NCBI GenBank assembly: GCA_934659415.1
Contig: CAKUHW010000033.1
Location: 1 to 8,848 of the forward strand
DNA from: an uncultured Oscillospiraceae bacterium
Lineage (GTDB): Bacteria; Bacillota; Clostridia; Oscillospirales; Oscillospiraceae
Length of the DNA: 8,848 bases
Direction: 5' to 3'
A model generated the notes under the pieces. The model did no database searches. It saw only the letters and a list, made by a program, of their open reading frames with translations, and was not told the DNA's origin. This document shows, piece after piece, positions 5,811 to 8,848 of this stretch; the stretch's first letter is position 1; every line of letters begins with the position of its first letter. Both the position numbers and the translations under genes were made by a program.

Positions 5811-6755
5811 CTATTGTAACCCACAGTCGGCGGCGGAACGTGTCGAAAAAGCAAGGGCTTTGGAAATTTCAGGATCTTTTTCCCAGCGGAACCAGCGCAC
5901 GTCCCTGTTTCGCCTGAACCAGGTGAGCTGCCGCTTGGCGTACTGCCGGGAGCGCAGCTTGATCTCCTCCGCGCCCTCCGCAGCCGGGCGGCCCTCCGCC
6001 AGGGCGGCGGCCAGCTCCTTGTAGCCGATGGCCTGCATGGCGGTGCACCCGGGGGACAGGCCCCCGGCCAGCAGGCCGCGCACCTCCTCCTCCAGGCCCC
6101 GCTCCATCATCTCGTCCACCCGCCGGTCGATGCGCGCGCGCAGGTCCGCCCGGTCGGCAAAGTCCAGGCCGATGGTGAGGGCGGCGTACCGTGGCGGGAC
6201 GGCCCGGCTCTCCCGGTCGTGCTGGGACAGGGTCCGGCCCGTGGCCTGCCACACCTCCAGGGCGCGGATGATGCGCTTTTCATCGTTGGGGTGCAGGCGT
6301 GCGGCGGTCTCCGGGTCCACCTGGGCCAGCTCGGCGGCCAGAGCCGCCAGACCCTCTCTCCGGGCCCGGGCCTGCAGCTCCTCCCGCAGGCCGCTCTCCG
6401 CCGGGAAGGGGGCGAACTGCCGCCCGGCGATGAGGTTGTCGATATAGAGCCCCGTGCCCCCAGCCACGATGGGCACCCTGCCCCGGGCAAGAATGCCGTC
6501 CACCACGGGGATGGCCTCCTGCACATACCGGGCCACGGAGTAGTTCTCCTCCGGGTCGGCCACGTCGATCATGTGGTGGGGCACGTCCCCCATCTCCTCC
6601 GCCGTGGGCTTGGCGGTGCCGATGTCCATGCGGCGGTAGACCTGCATGGAGTCCGCGCTCACCACCTCCCCGCCGAGCTCCCGGGCCAGGGCGGCGGCCA
6701 GGGCGGTCTTACCTGAGGCAGTGGGGCCGCAGATCACGATCACATCCGGCCTCAA
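5811..6755 (-). CDS. miaA: tRNA dimethylallyltransferase MiaA
   Basis: Transfers a dimethylallyl group to N6 of A37 in tRNAs that read codons beginning with U. The P-loop GPTASGKT (10-17), SADSMQVYRRMDIGTAKPT (33-51, with Asp35), VPHHMIDV (58-65), GGTGLYI (99-105) and the C-terminal RQYAKRQLTWFR motif are all present. The frame stays open far upstream through the MBL gene, so the start is not given by a stop codon. TTG at 6753-6755 is preferred: it yields MRPDVIVICGPTASGK, a 314-residue protein of normal family length, has a GGAGGGAGAGGG purine run nine bases upstream, and overlaps the MBL stop as TTGA. A GTG at 6741-6743 would shorten it by four residues and cannot be excluded. It is followed by hfq after 51 bases. 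Confidence 0.95.
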   Translation of the reverse strand: MRPDVIVICGPTASGKTALAAALARELGGEVVSADSMQVYRRMDIGTAKPTAEEMGDVPHHMIDVADPEENYSVARYVQEAIPVVDGILARGRVPIVAGGTGLYIDNLIAGRQFAPFPAESGLREELQARARREGLAALAAELAQVDPETAARLHPNDEKRIIRALEVWQATGRTLSQHDRESRAVPPRYAALTIGLDFADRADLRARIDRRVDEMMERGLEEEVRGLLAGGLSPGCTAMQAIGYKELAAALAEGRPAAEGAEEIKLRSRQYAKRQLTWFRRNRDVRWFRWEKDPEISKALAFSTRSAADCGLQ

Positions 6756-7651
6756 AGGGCGCCGCCCTCTCCCTCCGGCCCCACAAGGGCCACGCCGTCC
6801 CGGGCGCGCAGGGGCAGCGCGCCGGTGTCGACGAGATAGTCCAGCAGGCAGCGGAAGTTGCGCTCCAGCTTCAGGGCCTCCACAGGGTCCTCCCCGTGCA
6901 GGGCAAAGTGCCGGGCGGTCCGCTCCCACAGCTCTCCCATGGTCACCGGGGCGTCGGCCAGGGCGGCGATATCCGCGGCCCTGCTGAGGAAGAGCCCCCT
7001 GGTGTGCCGGGCGGCGGGCAGGATCTGGGTGCAGACCCCCCGGTGGGCCAGCAGGAAGGCGGCGCAGTCCAGTGCCTCCACCCGGCGGGTGCTCTCCAGC
7101 ATCTGCTCCACGCAGTAGGCGTAGGGCAGCTTGGATTGGTCGTCGGGGCTCAGAACGGCGTCCCCGGCGCAGCACACGTTGTCCGGGGTGATCAGGCACA
7201 CATGGTCCTCCGAGTGGCCCGGGGTGTGCACCACCCGGAAGTCTGCCCCGCAGAAGGAGAACAGGCCGTCCTCCGACGGGATGAGCCGGTCCGCCGGGCA
7301 GAGCATGTCCCCCAGCTGCCGCTCCAGCGTTCCGGGGGAGCAGCAGTACAGATACCCCCGCAGGGCGGCGGCGCTGCCCAGCAGGTGGGCCTCCCCCTCG
7401 GGCACGGCGATCAAACTGCCGTACCGCTCCCGCAGCCAGCGGTTGTTGATGCTGTGGTCGGTATGGACGTGGGTGTTGAGCACCCCCGCCGGCGTCAGCC
7501 CTTCCCGGGCCAGCAGGGCGGCCAGCTCCTCCCGCTCGAAGCTCTGGCCGCTGTCCACCAGGATACACCGTCCCTCATCCAGACGGTAGACGCCGATGAA
7601 GGCATCGGCATCCACATACCAGGTACGTCCGCAAATAGGTAATAATTTCAT
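6752..7651 (-). CDS. MBL-fold metallo-hydrolase of unknown substrate
   Basis: 299 residues with a complete metallo-beta-lactamase metal site: HVHTDH (61-66), His146 in HTPGHSEDH, Asp164 in CAGDAV and His203 in LAHRG. The DSG at 33-35 after the first strands and a helical C-terminal part (about 220-280) fit glyoxalase II-like or general MBL hydrolases. The C-terminal helical region may bind substrate. The ATG at 7649-7651 overlaps the mnmA stop codon as ATGA. An in-frame GTG three codons earlier (7660) is a possible alternative but lies very close to the purine run. It lies between two tRNA-modification genes and is probably co-translated with both, but the sequence does not show whether it acts on RNA or on a small metabolite. 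Confidence 0.85.
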   Translation of the reverse strand: MKLLPICGRTWYVDADAFIGVYRLDEGRCILVDSGQSFEREELAALLAREGLTPAGVLNTHVHTDHSINNRWLRERYGSLIAVPEGEAHLLGSAAALRGYLYCCSPGTLERQLGDMLCPADRLIPSEDGLFSFCGADFRVVHTPGHSEDHVCLITPDNVCCAGDAVLSPDDQSKLPYAYCVEQMLESTRRVEALDCAAFLLAHRGVCTQILPAARHTRGLFLSRAADIAALADAPVTMGELWERTARHFALHGEDPVEALKLERNFRCLLDYLVDTGALPLRARDGVALVGPEGEGGAL

Positions 7652-8676
7652 AAAATCCACCCGCTTCCCAAAACTTGTTCGTTCTCATAAAATACAGCCA
7701 GCTGTCCGGGCGTAGGGGCCCGGGCAGGGGCGTCGGTCTCCAGCAGGATCCGGCCGTCCCCCAGGGGGGTCAGGGTGCCCGGGTCCGCCCGGCGGGAGTG
7801 GCGCAGCCTGGCGGTCACCCGCCGGGGTGCGGCCAGAGGCTCCTCCGCCAGCCAGTTCAGTTCGCTGCAGAGAATGCTGCTGCGGCCCAGGTCCTCCCCG
7901 TGGGAGAGGACTACCTCGTTGCGCTCCGGCCGGATGGCGGACACGAACAGCCGCCCGTCCGCCGGGACGCCCAGCCCCCGCCGCTGCCCCAGCGTGTAGT
8001 GGTGGAAGCCCTTGTGGACGCCCAGCACCTTCCCCTGCCCGTCCACAAAATTGCCCGGTCCCGGCGTGCCGCCCCGGCGGTCCAGCCAGGCGGCGTAGTC
8101 CTGGTCGGGGATGAAGCAGATCTCCATGGAGTCCGGCCGGTGGGCGGAGGGCAGGTCTCCCTCCTCCGCCTCCCGGCGGGTGACGGTCTTCTCCACGTCC
8201 CCCAGGGGGAACAAAATGCGGGAGAGCATGGTCCTGGGCAGCCGGGCCAGCATGTAGGACTGGTCGTTGCCCCCCATGCCCCGCAGCAGGATGGGTCCGC
8301 CGTCCCGTCCGGTGCCGATGCGGGCGTAGTGGCCGGTGGCCACGTAGGGCGCGCCCACCCGGTCGGCCAGGGCCAGCAGGGAGGGGAATTTTACCGTGGG
8401 GTTGCACAGAGCGCAGGGAATGGGAGTGCGCCCGGAGAGATATCCCTCGTAGAACTTGCTGCACACATGGCGCTCCAGCTCCTCCGCCACCGGTAGTACC
8501 GTAAAGGCCAGGCCCAGCCGCTCCGCCGTGACCCGGGCGGACTCCTCCCCGCCCAGACCGATATCCAGATAGCAGGCGTGGACCTCATACCCCGCCCTCT
8601 GCAGCCGCAGGGCGGCCACAGAGGAGTCCACCCCGCCGGACAGGCCGAGCACGGCCTTCTGCTGCTGCTGTGTCAT
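7648..8676 (-). CDS. mnmA: MnmA/TrmU-family tRNA 2-thiouridylase, short form
   Basis: 342 residues. MnmA activates U34 of Lys, Glu and Gln tRNAs with ATP and inserts sulfur carried by a cysteine persulfide. The PP-loop LSGGVDSS (12-19), CALCN with Cys91 (equivalent to the first catalytic cysteine), ATGHYA (113-118), GNDQSYML (136-143) and SMEICFIPD with Cys187 (second catalytic cysteine) are present, as is HYTLGQRRGLGV in the tRNA-binding region. The stretch after the PP-loop (YLDIGLGGEESARV) is shorter than in typical MnmA, which has a Trp/Asp-containing insert there. The start at 8674-8676 has AAAGGAG ten bases upstream and opens with MTQQQQ; an ATG eighteen codons earlier lies inside the promoter region and has no family match. 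It overlaps the MBL gene by four bases. A paralogue of the main MnmA is an alternative identity. Confidence 0.88.
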   Translation of the reverse strand: MTQQQQKAVLGLSGGVDSSVAALRLQRAGYEVHACYLDIGLGGEESARVTAERLGLAFTVLPVAEELERHVCSKFYEGYLSGRTPIPCALCNPTVKFPSLLALADRVGAPYVATGHYARIGTGRDGGPILLRGMGGNDQSYMLARLPRTMLSRILFPLGDVEKTVTRREAEEGDLPSAHRPDSMEICFIPDQDYAAWLDRRGGTPGPGNFVDGQGKVLGVHKGFHHYTLGQRRGLGVPADGRLFVSAIRPERNEVVLSHGEDLGRSSILCSELNWLAEEPLAAPRRVTARLRHSRRADPGTLTPLGDGRILLETDAPARAPTPGQLAVFYENEQVLGSGWIL

Positions 8677-8720
8677 GCTTGCCGCGCTCCTTTCCAGAGA
8701 GAGATGAGAACGATCAACAC

Positions 8721-8749
8721 AGTATACCACAGATTGTCCGGCGATTCAA
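8721..8749 (-). promoter_or_regulatory. Promoter of the mnmA-MBL-miaA-hfq run
   Basis: Read on the minus strand, TTGAAT (8744-8749) is followed by a 17-base spacer and TATACT (8721-8726). TG one base before the -10 makes it an extended -10 element. Transcription would start near 8714, about 40 bases upstream of the mnmA ATG. No other promoter of this quality was found before the sepF promoter, so it probably serves all the genes down to the HlyD-like one. Confidence 0.8.
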
Positions 8750-8778
8750 TGCGGGAAATGCGTATTCTCTCCTTGTAG

Positions 8779-8789
8779 GTTTGTCAAAC
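8779..8789. repeat. Short perfect palindrome in the divergent intergenic region
   Basis: GTTTG and CAAAC flank a single T, between the mnmA promoter and the divergent plus-strand start. It could be half of an operator for a regulator, but it is short and chance is possible. Confidence 0.25.
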
Positions 8790-8835
8790 ATATTGGACAG
8801 CGAACTCGGAGGGAGAAAGCCAGAGGAGCGGTCTC

Positions 8836-8848
8836 ATGGGTAAGTTGT
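8836..8848 (+). CDS. Start of a divergent plus-strand gene, cut by the window edge
   Basis: An AGAGGAG ribosome binding site (8822-8828) lies seven bases before ATG at 8836-8838, and the frame begins MGKL before the sequence ends. Only the start signal supports this call, so no product can be named. It would diverge from mnmA with about 160 bases between the two starts. No clear promoter with both boxes was found on the plus strand. Confidence 0.5.

Noticed and set aside
6756..7568. N-terminal extension of miaA to 585 codons
   Set aside because: The extension is shadow translation of the MBL gene. MiaA proteins are about 310 residues and start just before the P-loop.
8759..8787. TTGACA on the minus strand upstream of mnmA (8782-8787)
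   Set aside because: The hexamer 17 bases on is TACGCA, a poor -10. The TTGAAT/TATACT pair nearer the gene is better.

Overview
The window looks like chromosomal core sequence from a GC-rich member of the Clostridia, probably in or near the Oscillospiraceae (Flavonifractor or Pseudoflavonifractor type). The evidence is the miaA-hfq pair, the sepF and divIVA division genes of Gram-positive bacteria, AGGAG-type ribosome binding sites, sigma-A-like promoters, a Gram-positive style lipoprotein and a secreted amidase. The genus is an inference from gene content and base composition. No rRNA, tRNA, CRISPR array, transposase or phage gene was found.

Almost everything is read on the minus strand, so transcription runs from high to low coordinates. 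Region A (8676 to 4195) is a tight run: mnmA (tRNA 2-thiouridylase), an MBL-fold hydrolase, miaA (tRNA dimethylallyltransferase), hfq, and a membrane-anchored HlyD-like protein. The first three genes overlap through ATGA and TTGA stop/start junctions. A good promoter stands in front of mnmA. At the right edge a divergent plus-strand gene is just beginning.

Region B (4122 to 2838) has its own near-consensus promoter and encodes sepF and then divIVA. It ends at a strong intrinsic terminator. SepF anchors FtsZ to the membrane and DivIVA organises poles or septa, so this is a cell division unit. The genes usually found around sepF in Firmicutes (ylmE/yggS, ylmG/yggT, ylmH) are not here.

Region C (2815 to 1) encodes cell-surface proteins: an unrecognised lipoprotein, then a roughly 300-bp AT-rich to GC-structured intergenic region, then a secreted protein with a putative amidase (Amidase_6-like) domain. 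The amidase gene runs off the left edge and is visibly less GC-rich than the rest.

The most interesting non-coding signals are a predicted fold that hides the hfq ribosome binding site beside an A-rich bulge, an inverted repeat bracketing the -35 box of the sepF promoter, and the structured leader of the amidase gene. Start codons were corrected for mnmA, MBL, miaA, hfq, sepF and the lipoprotein by using ribosome binding sites and family alignment from memory. No database search was possible.
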